64,000 bases of DNA from Sphaerolaimus hirsutus. Lineage: Eukaryota > Nematoda > Chromadorea > Monhysterida > Sphaerolaimidae. Below, piece by piece: positions 44,228 to 54,489 of the stretch (positions are counted from its first letter, which is position 1; each line of letters opens with the position of its first letter). The stretch is from positions 7,519,855-7,583,854 of the forward strand of contig OZ038455.1 of assembly GCA_964036195.1 (NCBI GenBank). Reading direction: 5' to 3'. The position numbers and the translations under genes are program-made. The notes under the pieces are model-generated. The model searched no databases, was not told the origin of the DNA, and saw nothing but the letters and a program-made list of their open reading frames with translations.

Positions 44228-45097
44228 TGTATTTCATCTAATAGAAGAGTGCCATTCTGGGTTTTTTTCATAAACTTTTTTACCTGCTGTTCTTTTGGCA
44301 GTGCCATTCTGTTGGAAGCTGCTATTTTATTTATTCCATCATTTTTCACACATTTTTTCATTTGAATGTTAATTTATTTATTTGTTTTTGAACTTCTTTA
44401 ATGAGAGTCCAACAATACTTAAGTATCATATAATAGATATGTATATCATAGAATAGATAGCTGTCACATAAGTTTTTGCCATTCCCGCATCGTCTCTCAT
44501 AGGATCATGCTAGAAGATCCCAGTGTGTTTCAGCCGGGTATAAAAGCTGCAATTAATTGAAGTGTAAAATATTCCAACAAAATCGAATACGTAAAAGTGG
44601 ATCCAGTACTAATTCATATCTTAATTATGTCCAAAACTCAGCATGCACTGTCACCGTTTCCAGGCTTACCGAGTTTTCAATGAAATGTCACAGTAAAATC
44701 ATTTGAAAACATAAAGTTCGATATAAGTAGTAGTGTCCACTTTTGTGTAATCAATTTCCCGGTAAACTATTGTTCTTGAATTTTTCATCGAGCTGCAATT
44801 GCAGCTCATATACCCTGGCTAAAACCCCACGATCCAGGAGGATTCAATGAGAGACAATGCGGAAACGGCAAAGACTTATGCGACAGCCCAATATAGGTAA
44901 ATATCTATGATAATACCTATTAGAATGCTCTGAGTGTTCTTTCTGTTGATTTGTTCTGTGTTTTGGCACTGTTCCAACATAATATTTAATTGCCATTCAA
45001 TAGGAGGCTGCCATTCGATTGTTTTCATGAGTACAAAAACGGGCCAAAACCTGCCATTCTATTGGAGGTATGCCATTCTATTAAAAGAAATATGACA
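44228..45097. mobile_element. Foldback element with TGCCATTC words
   Basis: Left ATTTCATCTAATAGAA and right TTCTATTAAAAGAAAT are inverted. Inner arms pair (AGCCGGGTATAAAAGCTGC near 44533 with GCAGCTCATATACCCTGGCT near 44803). TGCCATTCT words occur near both ends. Confidence 0.6.
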
Positions 45098-45579
45098 TTA
45101 ATGTAAAGTGTACATATGAAGGGTGTGCTTCTAAAAGTACCGATCTACGAAAAATCGATTTTGAGATAATCGCAATTGAATGTTTGGAGTATGCAATACC
45201 CATACATGAGTATCAGGTATGGGTATTTTGGGTATGGGTATTTAGGGTATATTGTTGGGTATCCACATGCATGCGTATAATCTTCGATTATACACGTAAC
45301 ACTAGCTATATAAAATTTTGTAATAGTGATGCCATTAATTTACTGTAGATCGGTACTTTTATAGGCACAATTAGGAAACATTTAAGAAGATCGGTACTTT
45401 TAAAAGCACAAACTGTAGATCGGTACTTTATGAAAGCACAAATAGTTGCATTTCATGTACATCGGTACTTTTAAAAGCACATTTAAGAAAAAACACATTT
45501 TTATGGCAGATCGGTACTTTTTGAAGTACAAAATGTATAACCGTACTTTTAGAAGCACAAATCTTTGAATTAAATGTAT

Positions 45580-45770
45580 TGTTGTGGACACGAGCGCCTG
45601 AGCAGAGGCAAACTTACGCTCGTTCCACGGGGAATAATTTCAAGGTGCCGGACTTCGCGGAGATCAGCAATGGGCCTTAGTGACTGAGGCGATGTCACGC
45701 CCGTAAGGGCGACCGAGCGCCGCGCCGTCATGGCGGCGCACGCGACGGTCAACTTGCACCGGGTGCAACA
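45580..45770 (-). repeat. Gypsy 3' LTR, internally deleted (191 bp)
   Basis: It begins and ends TGTTGTGG...GTGCAACA and is identical to the outer parts of the 572-bp LTR at 53097-53668. The segment matching 53220-53600 is absent, joined through 1-2 bp of homology. The target duplication GTAT lies at 45576-45579. Confidence 0.95.
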
Positions 45771-45785
45771 CCCCCCCCAAAGCCC
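45771..45785 (-). other. Polypurine tract of the gypsy element
   Basis: On the minus strand GGGCTTTGGGGGGGG lies directly before the 3' LTR, the standard place for plus-strand DNA priming. Confidence 0.75.
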
Positions 45786-46176
45786 GGGGCCGGGGTTCAT
45801 AGGAAAAATAAAAAATCCGACTGTAAAAAACCTCAATAAAAATGGACCGGTGAGATTCGAACACGTGAAGCTGCCAAAAAGTGAAAATAAATACTAAACA
45901 AATACTTGTTAGCACCACAACGTTTTTGTGAATAAATAAATAAATAAAAATGACCCGTAAGCACTTTTTTTTTTACAAATAAAAATAGGAATCATTAGTA
46001 AAGTTTGTCAAAATTTGAACCTGAGACTTTTTTAAAAAAAACACGATCACCCGTTTTCCACAAACTACTGCGTTAAAAAAAAACCTGTGCGCCAAAAGTG
46101 CGCCTAAACAAATCGATCAAAACTCATGCGCGAGAAAAAAAATCTTCAACGGTTTTTGTAAAAAATCACCTACTTT

Positions 46177-49100
46177 CTAATGGCGCCTATTTTTCTTCAG
46201 TCCGGATGTCACAATGCCGGATGGCCCGGCCTCCTCGCCCGCACTTTGTCCCAATGGTGTTGGCGAGCGGGCGCGCGGAATGCGGCTTGCGGGGGGCTGC
46301 AGCGGCGATAGTAGGGGGGGGAACGTGGAAAAAAATGTGCAAATGCGTCGCACCTCGGGGGGGCTGTGTGGCAGCAGCTCGCTGTCACTGAATTCATGTG
46401 GGTCGGGACTGAGGGTTGGGCTTTTAGGGGTGGCTGTGGGTGGCGGCTGGCGCGCCGCCGCCTCTTCTTCGACGCCGTCCAAAATCTCGCCGGCGGTCTG
46501 GAGCTCTTCTTGGCATTCGGCCAGCTGCTGGCGCAGCGCGTCGCGTTCCACGCGAATGCGGGCTTCCGCATTCAGACTCCAGCGGAGCATCGGCAGCGCC
46601 TCGCTAGGGTACAGCGACAGGCGCTGCACCGCGGAGGACAGTAGGTCGACCGAACTGCGCAACTTGGCAAGTTCGTCGACATCTGGGGGGGTGGGCGGTG
46701 GGTTTTGGGTTGGCGGGGGTTGAGTGAATGTGAATTTTAAGCGAGAATCCTGATTTTTTGACTCACCGCACTGGGGGTCTGGGACCAAATGTTTGGGGGT
46801 GGGCAGCAGGGGTTGCGCGCGCGGGATGTCTGCGCAAGGCGCCATGACTTTCCGCACATATTTACTATTCCAAAAAGTCATTCCGGTGAACTCACAGGAC
46901 TTGTTCACGTGGGGGGCGGCCGCGGCCGTGCGGTTGGCGCCAGTGGGGTTGCGACTCGGTTGGTGATGCGCGGCATTGTTGTTTGTGTCTGCGGGGGCAT
47001 GTATTTTGACTTTACAACCCCGTTTTTGTGGAGATGTGCCCCGGGGGGTGAAACGCGTACCTGCGGCTGGTTTCGGCTGCACCGCGTTCAATGGGACCGG
47101 CGCCTGGACATTCACTCGGGCGACTACGCTTTCCAGCGTGCGCCGCCGGGCGGGGGAGCGAGTCTGTGTCGGGGAACGTTCGTGGTTAGATGTGTCCGCC
47201 GCTTGGCTGTGGCGGACAGAACTGACCCGGTTTGTGTTCGGGCGCTTGGGGCTGGGCTCCCTGGATGGTGGGCTGAGCGGCCGGTAACGCCTGCCATCGG
47301 TTCTGCCCACGCGTGAGTTGTTCATGTCGCCGCGGTTCTTTACTTCGCTGGTGATTGTGTCTGTGGGCGGAGTTTCGATTTTTATTTTTATTTTGTTGGC
47401 AGGTGTTAAGGTACTCATTGGTACTCTCCGGAGAGAGTCCCCTGTATCTATTATCGCCACCGATTTATCAACTCCGACGATATCGTATGGGCCAGTGCGC
47501 AGGGGCCGCAATTTTTGGTCCACCGATAACCCCCACTTTGTTTCTAGATAGGCTGTATCGCCTATTTTCATTTGTGTCCCTGTTTTTAGGTCGTAGGTAC
47601 GCTTGTACCGAGCTTGTGCATTTCTTAGGTGCATTTTGGCCTGTTGCCATAATTGTTGTAAGTGCCCTGGACGATCTGCTGCTGCTGGCACTCTTGTAGC
47701 CAGGGCTTTCAATGTTTTCTGCAGTCGTGTGTTACTGCTGGGCGGATTGTGGTCCGTGGTGTCTACTTTTTGGGGCCCATCTGCTTTATCTTCGGTGATC
47801 GGTGGCATGTAGCCAAAGAGTAACTCGAACGGTGCGTGTGCGATGTCCCGGTTGTACGCCACATTCATTCGTAATGCTACTTCGGGCAATGCTGCGGGCC
47901 AGTCGTTGGATTTCGTGTTTCTTTGCGCCCATTGTCGCGTTAGTTGTTCGACACTGCGAATTGCCCTCTCCGCTAATCCATTTGACTGCGAATGGTAGGG
48001 GGTGGTCGTACGCAGGGAAAAGTTCCACTTGTGGGCGAGGTTGGATATGTCTTTGTTCACAAATTCTGTGCCATTATCCGTGATTAGCTCTGCGGGAGGT
48101 CCAAATAGATGGATGACATGTTTTTCGATGGTTTTCGCCACTGCTTCTCCGGTGAGTTGTCGCAGGGGTGCTAGTGCTACTGCCCTTGTGAGGTAGTCGA
48201 TGGCCAGTAATATGTGTCGGTATCCCCGGAATTCGGGCATTGGGGTTGTGTCTACTGCCACTTTCTGCCAGGGCCTCGTGCCTGGCTCGACTGGGAACAG
48301 TGGGCTTGATCCCTTGCGTTGTCCGTCTTTTGTGATTTTGCATGTGTGGCATTTTTTCACAAATTCTAGCGCGTCTTGCCGCATGCCGGGCCATGCCGCT
48401 ATTTTGGCCAATTGTTGGGTGGTTCGTTCTGCGCCTCCATGCGCTCCAAGGAGCCCTGCATGTGCGTCGTTTAACAGTTTTTCCCGCATGTGGCTGGGTG
48501 CCCATGGTTGCGGCCCCTGGGGCCCTCTGTATTCAATGATGCCCTCTGCCCAGGTGTATTGGGCCTGTCCCATGGCATTGTTTTTCAGCTTATTCTTCAG
48601 AATTTCGTATTCCGGATCTTTACTTTGCTCGCGTTGCCAATTTGTGACTGTTTGGGAATATCTGCTCATGTGGGGGCATAATTTGTCAAGTGGGATGCGG
48701 ATACTTTCGCTAGCTCGTTGAAAAGCCAGTGTGTCTAGATCTTCGATCGGGTTTCGACTTAGGGCGTCTGCGACCACGTTGTGTTCTCCGGGGCAATATT
48801 CGATTGTTAGGTCTTTTAGTGACAATCGCATTGCCCATCGGTGTGTCCACCTTTCAATTTTTCCGTGGGCCGGTTTGACAAGTGCGTTTACTAGGGCTTT
48901 GTGGTCGGTTCGCAAGATCACTTTTTGCCCGTCGATGTAGTCGCCCAGTCGATCCAACGCCCACGTGCATGCCAGAGCTTCTTTTTCGATGACCGACCAG
49001 TTCTTGTGTGTTGTGGGTAACTTTTTGGACACAAACGCCACTGGTCTTAATTGTTCTGGGTCTGTTGTGCATTTTTGCATTAGTACCGCTCCCAAACCAA

Positions 49101-52100
49101 TGTCGCATGCATCTGTGTACAGGTAGTAATCTTTTGCCCGGTCCGGGTGTGCTAATATTGGGGCGGTGCTGAGCGTGAGTTTGAGGGTCTCGTATGCACT
49201 TTTGGCGTCTTCTGACCATTGCTCGTGTGGTGGGATCAGGTCGTTTCCGTGTACTCGGTATTTCCCTTTGGCCATTTCGTTCAGCGGAGCTGCTAGACGG
49301 TGGAACCCTGGAATGTGCTGGCTGAAATAGCCCGCTTTCCCTAGGAATGTTTTAATTGTTTGTTTCGTCGTGGGGATGGGCATTTCTAGTATTGCCGCGA
49401 TATTGCTTCGTTTTGGGGCGATGCCTTTTTCGCTTAACTCGAATCCCAGGAACTTGACTTTGTTGCAGAAGAAGTGGCATTTTTCCGGTTTCAGGCGTAT
49501 GCCTGCCCATTTCAGTCGGTGGAATAGTTGGATTAAATGTTGCATGTGCTCCTCTGGTTTATTGCTCGCGACTAGGCAGTCGTCTATGTATGCGAAGAAT
49601 GCGGGTCTTTCTGGTTCTGTGTTCAATCCAGTCAGGACGCAATCCATGAGCCTTTGGAAACTCGCACCGGCATTTTTTAGGCCCAGCGGCATGCGCGTGT
49701 AACTGTATTGACCGCGGCTGCACACAAATGAGACCATGTCTCTTGTGGCTGGGTCTGAGATTGTGACATTGTAGTATCCGAAACTCGCGTCCATGGTGGA
49801 AAAAACCGTTCTTTGGTTCATTTGTTGGAGCATATCAGTGATGCGTGGGAGTGGGTACGCGTCTCGGACTGTGACGTCGTTCAGTTTGCGGAAATCTAAG
49901 CACAATCGATAATCCGATTTGCCTTTGGGAACAATTACTAGTGGGAATGCCCATGGGGATGCGGAGGGCACGATCAGTTTCTTTTTCAACATTTCGTCTA
50001 TGGTTCGCCACACAAATGCGCGTTTTGGGGGAGTTTCAAATCTCGCTGCGCACTTGATTGGTTCGGCCCCTGGCACTAACTCGATTTTGTGTTCAGTTAC
50101 TTGTGTTTCACCGATGTCATACTCGTTCATACTAAACAGACCTTCTTGCCTGGCCAGGAGATTCTTGAATCGGTCTTTCATTTCCGGTGGCAGTGCGTCC
50201 TGGCTCTCTGTTGGCAAACGGCTCCAAATTTCGTCGATGCGTTCTTGTTCCTCTTGCGTCAATTGTCGCCATTCTGGGAACGTGGCTGTTGGTGGCGGGG
50301 GTTGGGGAAGCTCTTTTAACCCCTGAGCTGCTGGCGGCTCTTCTTCGTCTTCGAGTGCTAGTGCGTGTGTTGTTGTGAACAGTTCCGCTACCTTAGTGTG
50401 GGCTGGGATGTGGCACTCTGTGCCCGTTGTGTTGGTTACGCACATTTTGAATTCTGCTGCATCCAGCCACTCGCGGTCTGGCTGCAGAATGGCGTCGCAT
50501 GCGAGTCCCGATACTCGCTCGTGCAATTTTCCGTCTGTGTCTCGCGTGTATGGGTCTAGTGCATATGCCACTTTGTATCCTATTTTCGCCTCTGCTGGTA
50601 TGGGGGTGCTTTTGTCCACTGCGACTTGCATGTGGGCCCGTTGGCCAGCTGGGATGATCGTTTTGTGTGTGGTGTACACGTTTATTGTGTAGCATTCTGC
50701 CTGGTCTGCTTGATCATTGGTTCTGAACACTTCTGTTTCTTGTTCGTATTCTTTGGACAATCGTTTCAGTTCCTGGTGTGCTGTTTGGACTATTTGCAGG
50801 GGGCCCCAGATGGCCGCCCGTCCGATCAGCAGTGGATCTGCCGGGGGGAGGAATTCCATTAATTTTACTACGGCGGGCAAAGTGTCTGTGCGCTGTGCCC
50901 CGTCTGGGGTTCTGTGCTCCACGGTCATGTCATATAGTCTGAGCCATTCGCCCTTGATAATGTTTCCCGAGGTGCGGATGTGGCTGCCCGTATAGGGTCT
51001 GAATTTTGCTCTTTCATTGTTGGGGTTCATATGGGCCTTTGCCCAAACGCGTTCTAGTGTGGAGTCCTCGATGAACAGCCCAATGTTACATCCTGTGTCT
51101 ATGTGACCCGTGATGGGGATCCCGCAAAACAGGATAGTGGCCATTGGGTCAGGCGATCCCACTGTGCGTTTGCATGTGTCCATTTTTGTGCTTGCAACCG
51201 TAGGGACCCAGTCGTCTAAGTCACCGCCCTCTTCTGGGTCGTCACTGTTGTCCCATAGGTCGTTGTCTAACTCGTACTGTTCTTGCGTGCACCTGCTGGA
51301 CGGTGTGTCGGTGAAAGGGATGCCCATTTCGGCACATTTTTGTTTCATGTTAATTTTGGCTTCTTGTTCCGATTTTCCCCGCCTTGCGAGGGATTGTTTG
51401 ATGTTGCTCGCTCTGTCTGCTTGGTGCGCTGGGGATTCTGGGTTGAGGTAGCATTTTTCGGGGCCATGGGGCATAGGTTTGGGATGCAAGTGGAAAGTGC
51501 ACCAAGGTCCTTTGTAATTTCCGGGGTCGAACGCGGCCCTGACGCCTTCCGCGTTGCTGTTTGTGCTATAGGCTTTAGCCTCGGGTTGCCAGTTGGTGTT
51601 ATAGCGTGGGCGGGTGCGTTGATTTCTTTGTTCTTCCCGGCGCTGTGTTCTCGCGTCTTCGGCTTCTTTCCGGGCGGCGTCAATTTTTGCGATGGCTCGG
51701 TTGATGGTGCATGCGCCATCCTGCCAGCGTTCGCGCCACATGTACCAGCAATTCACTGGGGCCAGTTTGGGGGCTTCGGTGAAGAATTTGTCTCCAATCA
51801 TTCTTTGGCGTTCGTGGTCTGACATGGTTTCGCTGACGTGGAAAAAATTTGTGCAAAGTCGCGTGTAGAATGAGGACGCGGACTCGCCGGGGTCGGGTTT
51901 CAACTTGTACCAGTCTGCCACCGAATGGACTGTGTGGTCAGCTTTGTACGCCTCTACTAGGCTGTCGAGCACGTAGAGGATGTCGTGGCGTTTGTTTATG
52001 CGCACCGCTAGGTATTTGTTCTGCGCGTCTCCCGTCAGACTTTGCATGAAGATGTTCGTCCAAAACAGTTGCTGTTGGCTCTCGGGAATGCCCATGGCTT

Positions 52101-52935
52101 GTTGTGTTATCATGTGGAGCCAGAAGCGGAAAGGCCCAGTTTGGCTTTTTTCATTCCCGTCGAATTTGATTTGTTTACTCGCGGTGGATACGACGTGTCC
52201 GACGCCGATTTTATCTCTTGGGGCCTGTATGGTGCCCAGGGGTTGCAAACCGTCTTCTGGCGCAATGACGTACCGCTCCATGTATTCTATGATTTGGCTT
52301 AGGAGGGGGCCCTGCGTCAATGTTGCCAATCGGTCTTCTGTCGACCATCGCCAGGCGTCGTCGGGTAGTGGCGCCGTGTTTCGGTGTGAGGGTCCGAGGG
52401 AGTTGTTGGCTATGAGTCGTGTCAGTTGCTCGATGCGCTTGTTTTGTTCTTCAAATCGTTGGTTGAACATGGAGGCCATCGCGGCCAAGTCTGACGTTTG
52501 GACTTCCATTTTTGCGAATGGCGCCGGGGATGCGGAATTGCGCGGTTGTGTGGATGGTTGCAGTAAGGGTTCGTTTGTTGCGGTGGCATTACCGCTATCA
52601 CTTTCTTCCCCGCTGCTGCCACTGTCATTGCGCTCCGGATTTTCGATCGTGATTGTGGTCTTTTGTGTACTTTTGAAATACGCGTCTGCCAGGTTTATTA
52701 ACCGGCGGCCCAAAGTGGAGTTACTGTCTTTGCTGGCTATTGTGCCCTTTGGCCAGTTTGACTTTCGCCAGTAGTTCACGGATTCGATTGCGTTGATGAG
52801 AACTCCTCTTCTGCGGGCCATTGTCCATTCGGACACTTTTTGGGTGAGTTCTCTCTCAGAATATTCCACAGGTGCGTGTAGCACTGGGTGCGATGCTCCG
52901 GCCTCTGGTGGGCCTGTGGGGGGATTGGTTGTCAT
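46177..52935 (-). CDS. Gypsy Gag-Pol polyprotein, single 2252-codon frame
   Basis: It copies and integrates the element. Gag covers about 1-560 and ends with an unusual knuckle C479-x2-H482...H490-x4-C495 instead of CCHC. The retropepsin Asp is D613 (IDTG). RT has the YIDD box at 1116-1119, RNase H starts near D1275 (YTDACD), and the integrase zinc finger ends at C1532. The integrase core is D1562, D1620 and E1656, with exactly 35 residues between the last two. After about residue 1870 there is a roughly 380-residue Pro/Arg/Ser-rich tail with a predicted coiled coil (DELAKLRSSV... to EEEAAARQ), not standard for the family. There is no stop or frameshift between Gag and Pol, so the two must be made as one chain or by proteolysis. 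It looks intact. Confidence 0.95.
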   Translation of the reverse strand: MTTNPPTGPPEAGASHPVLHAPVEYSERELTQKVSEWTMARRRGVLINAIESVNYWRKSNWPKGTIASKDSNSTLGRRLINLADAYFKSTQKTTITIENPERNDSGSSGEESDSGNATATNEPLLQPSTQPRNSASPAPFAKMEVQTSDLAAMASMFNQRFEEQNKRIEQLTRLIANNSLGPSHRNTAPLPDDAWRWSTEDRLATLTQGPLLSQIIEYMERYVIAPEDGLQPLGTIQAPRDKIGVGHVVSTASKQIKFDGNEKSQTGPFRFWLHMITQQAMGIPESQQQLFWTNIFMQSLTGDAQNKYLAVRINKRHDILYVLDSLVEAYKADHTVHSVADWYKLKPDPGESASSFYTRLCTNFFHVSETMSDHERQRMIGDKFFTEAPKLAPVNCWYMWRERWQDGACTINRAIAKIDAARKEAEDARTQRREEQRNQRTRPRYNTNWQPEAKAYSTNSNAEGVRAAFDPGNYKGPWCTFHLHPKPMPHGPEKCYLNPESPAHQADRASNIKQSLARRGKSEQEAKINMKQKCAEMGIPFTDTPSSRCTQEQYELDNDLWDNSDDPEEGGDLDDWVPTVASTKMDTCKRTVGSPDPMATILFCGIPITGHIDTGCNIGLFIEDSTLERVWAKAHMNPNNERAKFRPYTGSHIRTSGNIIKGEWLRLYDMTVEHRTPDGAQRTDTLPAVVKLMEFLPPADPLLIGRAAIWGPLQIVQTAHQELKRLSKEYEQETEVFRTNDQADQAECYTINVYTTHKTIIPAGQRAHMQVAVDKSTPIPAEAKIGYKVAYALDPYTRDTDGKLHERVSGLACDAILQPDREWLDAAEFKMCVTNTTGTECHIPAHTKVAELFTTTHALALEDEEEPPAAQGLKELPQPPPPTATFPEWRQLTQEEQERIDEIWSRLPTESQDALPPEMKDRFKNLLARQEGLFSMNEYDIGETQVTEHKIELVPGAEPIKCAARFETPPKRAFVWRTIDEMLKKKLIVPSASPWAFPLVIVPKGKSDYRLCLDFRKLNDVTVRDAYPLPRITDMLQQMNQRTVFSTMDASFGYYNVTISDPATRDMVSFVCSRGQYSYTRMPLGLKNAGASFQRLMDCVLTGLNTEPERPAFFAYIDDCLVASNKPEEHMQHLIQLFHRLKWAGIRLKPEKCHFFCNKVKFLGFELSEKGIAPKRSNIAAILEMPIPTTKQTIKTFLGKAGYFSQHIPGFHRLAAPLNEMAKGKYRVHGNDLIPPHEQWSEDAKSAYETLKLTLSTAPILAHPDRAKDYYLYTDACDIGLGAVLMQKCTTDPEQLRPVAFVSKKLPTTHKNWSVIEKEALACTWALDRLGDYIDGQKVILRTDHKALVNALVKPAHGKIERWTHRWAMRLSLKDLTIEYCPGEHNVVADALSRNPIEDLDTLAFQRASESIRIPLDKLCPHMSRYSQTVTNWQREQSKDPEYEILKNKLKNNAMGQAQYTWAEGIIEYRGPQGPQPWAPSHMREKLLNDAHAGLLGAHGGAERTTQQLAKIAAWPGMRQDALEFVKKCHTCKITKDGQRKGSSPLFPVEPGTRPWQKVAVDTTPMPEFRGYRHILLAIDYLTRAVALAPLRQLTGEAVAKTIEKHVIHLFGPPAELITDNGTEFVNKDISNLAHKWNFSLRTTTPYHSQSNGLAERAIRSVEQLTRQWAQRNTKSNDWPAALPEVALRMNVAYNRDIAHAPFELLFGYMPPITEDKADGPQKVDTTDHNPPSSNTRLQKTLKALATRVPAAADRPGHLQQLWQQAKMHLRNAQARYKRTYDLKTGTQMKIGDTAYLETKWGLSVDQKLRPLRTGPYDIVGVDKSVAIIDTGDSLRRVPMSTLTPANKIKIKIETPPTDTITSEVKNRGDMNNSRVGRTDGRRYRPLSPPSREPSPKRPNTNRVSSVRHSQAADTSNHERSPTQTRSPARRRTLESVVARVNVQAPVPLNAVQPKPAAGTRFTPRGTSPQKRGCKVKIHAPADTNNNAAHHQPSRNPTGANRTAAAAPHVNKSCEFTGMTFWNSKYVRKVMAPCADIPRAQPLLPTPKHLVPDPQCGESKNQDSRLKFTFTQPPPTQNPPPTPPDVDELAKLRSSVDLLSSAVQRLSLYPSEALPMLRWSLNAEARIRVERDALRQQLAECQEELQTAGEILDGVEEEAAARQPPPTATPKSPTLSPDPHEFSDSELLPHSPPEVRRICTFFSTFPPLLSPLQPPASRIPRARSPTPLGQSAGEEAGPSGIVTSGLKKNRRH

Positions 52936-53078
52936 TTTTCAACGTTTTCTTGTGCTCGTATTGCGCCAAATTGCCACTTGTTCTGGGCGGAATTTACTGT
53001 GCGCGGGGCTCCTGTGGCGCTGTATTGCTGCCACAGGCTATGTTTCGCTCTCGGGTTCGCTTTGGCTTGGGGGGATTC

Positions 53079-53096
53079 AAGCCAGTGTGGTCACCA
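53079..53096 (-). other. Primer-binding site of the gypsy element
   Basis: Directly inside the 5' LTR, the minus strand reads TGGTGACCACACTGGCTT, beginning with the TGG that pairs with a tRNA CCA end. The full tRNA cannot be named: tRNA-Trp fits the first eight bases only. Confidence 0.7.
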
Positions 53097-53668
53097 TGTT
53101 GTGGACACGAGCGCCTGAGCAGAGGCAAACTTACGCTCGTTCCACGGGGAATAATTTCAAGGTGCCGGACTTCGCGGAGATCAGCAATGGGCCTTAGTGA
53201 CTGAGGCGATGTCACGCCCAGGGTGCTGGCGACCGAGGAGAGGAACGTTTGGAATGGGTGTAATTTCGTTTATAGGCAAAAAACCGTCGCCTCGCGACAA
53301 TGGCTGCACTTTTTAATGAACACTCGCATTCATTTTCGTGAGCGGTAAATCGCGAGGGAAAAAGAGCTGCGAAATGGAACACAACTGAAAAAGACCTCAA
53401 GCGCGCACCTTATAAATGTCGGCTGGCGCATGCGCTGTGCGGGTGCCGTCGCGACCGCCCGCTGCACACGCGCGCCACAGGCGCGCGGTGCCGCGGGCGA
53501 TCGGGGCGACACCCGCGTGCGCACGCCCCGGCCGAGAGTGTCAATCAGCGCTTGCGACACCCGGGCGCGCGTCGCCATGGCGACGCGGTGCCCGGCCGCC
53601 GTAAGGGCGACCGAGCGCCGCGCCGTCATGGCGGCGCACGCGACGGTCAACTTGCACCGGGTGCAACA
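53097..53668 (-). repeat. Gypsy 5' LTR, full length (572 bp)
   Basis: TG...CA bounded, followed by GTAT duplication. It contains the GC-rich segment (53220-53600) absent from the other LTR, with a TATA box about 254 bp from the LTR start. Confidence 0.95.
53409..53418 (-). promoter_or_regulatory. TATA box of the gypsy 5' LTR
   Basis: Minus-strand CATTTATAAG in otherwise very GC-rich LTR sequence, at a position suiting the U3/R boundary. Confidence 0.55.
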
Positions 53669-53694
53669 GTATATGGGCACTCAATTAGTATTTT

Positions 53695-54115
53695 TGCAAA
53701 TCGAAATTTCGATTTGCACATGTAAAATGAATATTTTTTGCGAATCGAAATTTCGATTTGCACATGTAAAATGAATATTTTTTGCGAATTGAAATTTCGA
53801 TTTGCACATGTAAAATGAATATTTTTTGCAAATCGAAATTTCGATTTGCACATGTAAAATAAATATTTTTTGCAAATCGAAATTTCGATTTGCACATGTA
53901 AAATGAATATTTTTTGCAAATCAAAATTTCGATTTGCACATGTAAAATGAATATTTTTTGCAAATCAAAATTTCGATTTGCACATGTAAAATAAATATTT
54001 TTTGCAAATCGAAATTTCAATTTGCACATGTAAAATAAATTTTTTTTTGCAAATTGAAATTTCAATTTGCACATGTAAAATGAATATTTTTTTGCAAATT
54101 GAAATTTTGATCTGC
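53695..54115. repeat. 44-bp tandem repeat with an internal palindrome
   Basis: About nine units of 44 bp, each with AAATCGAAATTTCGATTT (self-complementary), then GCACATGTAAAATGAATATT. Units decay to the right, blending into related AT-rich sequence up to 54370. Confidence 0.93.
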
Positions 54116-54489
54116 ATATGCAAATAGATTAGTTTTGTTGTATCAAAATTACAATTTGTTTGTACACTTGTTTTGAGATTGGAAATTTTGATCAGCATGT
54201 GTAAAATGGATAAATAATTTCAAAATCAGCAGATCGAAATTTTTATTTGTAAAAAATATATATATCTTACATGTGCAAATCAAATTTTTTTTTCAATTTT
54301 CATTTTACATGTGCAAAATGAAATTTCAATTTGCTAAAAAATGTCTATTTGCACATAAATTATATTTTTATTATATTTTAATTGAAATTCAAAATGTCGA
54401 GTAAAAGACATTTAATATGATAAGTAAAACAATGATGTGATCTTTTTTGATTTTGACGCTATTTTCTGTGATCTTTGCTGTTAAAAGTA

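Larger units (their letters stand above)
45580..53668 (-). mobile_element. Ty3/gypsy LTR retrotransposon, young, 8.1 kb
   Basis: Element boundaries are TG...CA LTRs with 4-bp duplications GTAT (45576-45579, 53669-53672). Gene order is Gag-protease-RT-RNase H-integrase, typical of Metaviridae-type retrotransposons. The LTRs show no substitution over the shared 191 bp, so insertion is recent. No envelope gene is recognised. It inserted into the GAAGGGTGTGC element. Confidence 0.95.

Noticed and set aside
45580-45770. Left gypsy LTR as a solo LTR of a separate element
   Set aside because: It shares the GTAT duplication with the right LTR, is identical in sequence, and is preceded by the element's polypurine tract, so both belong to one insertion.
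51980-52774. 264-codon open frame on the plus strand
   Set aside because: It is antisense to the Gag part of the intact gypsy polyprotein; GC-rich codon-biased sequence opens the opposite frames. No known motif.
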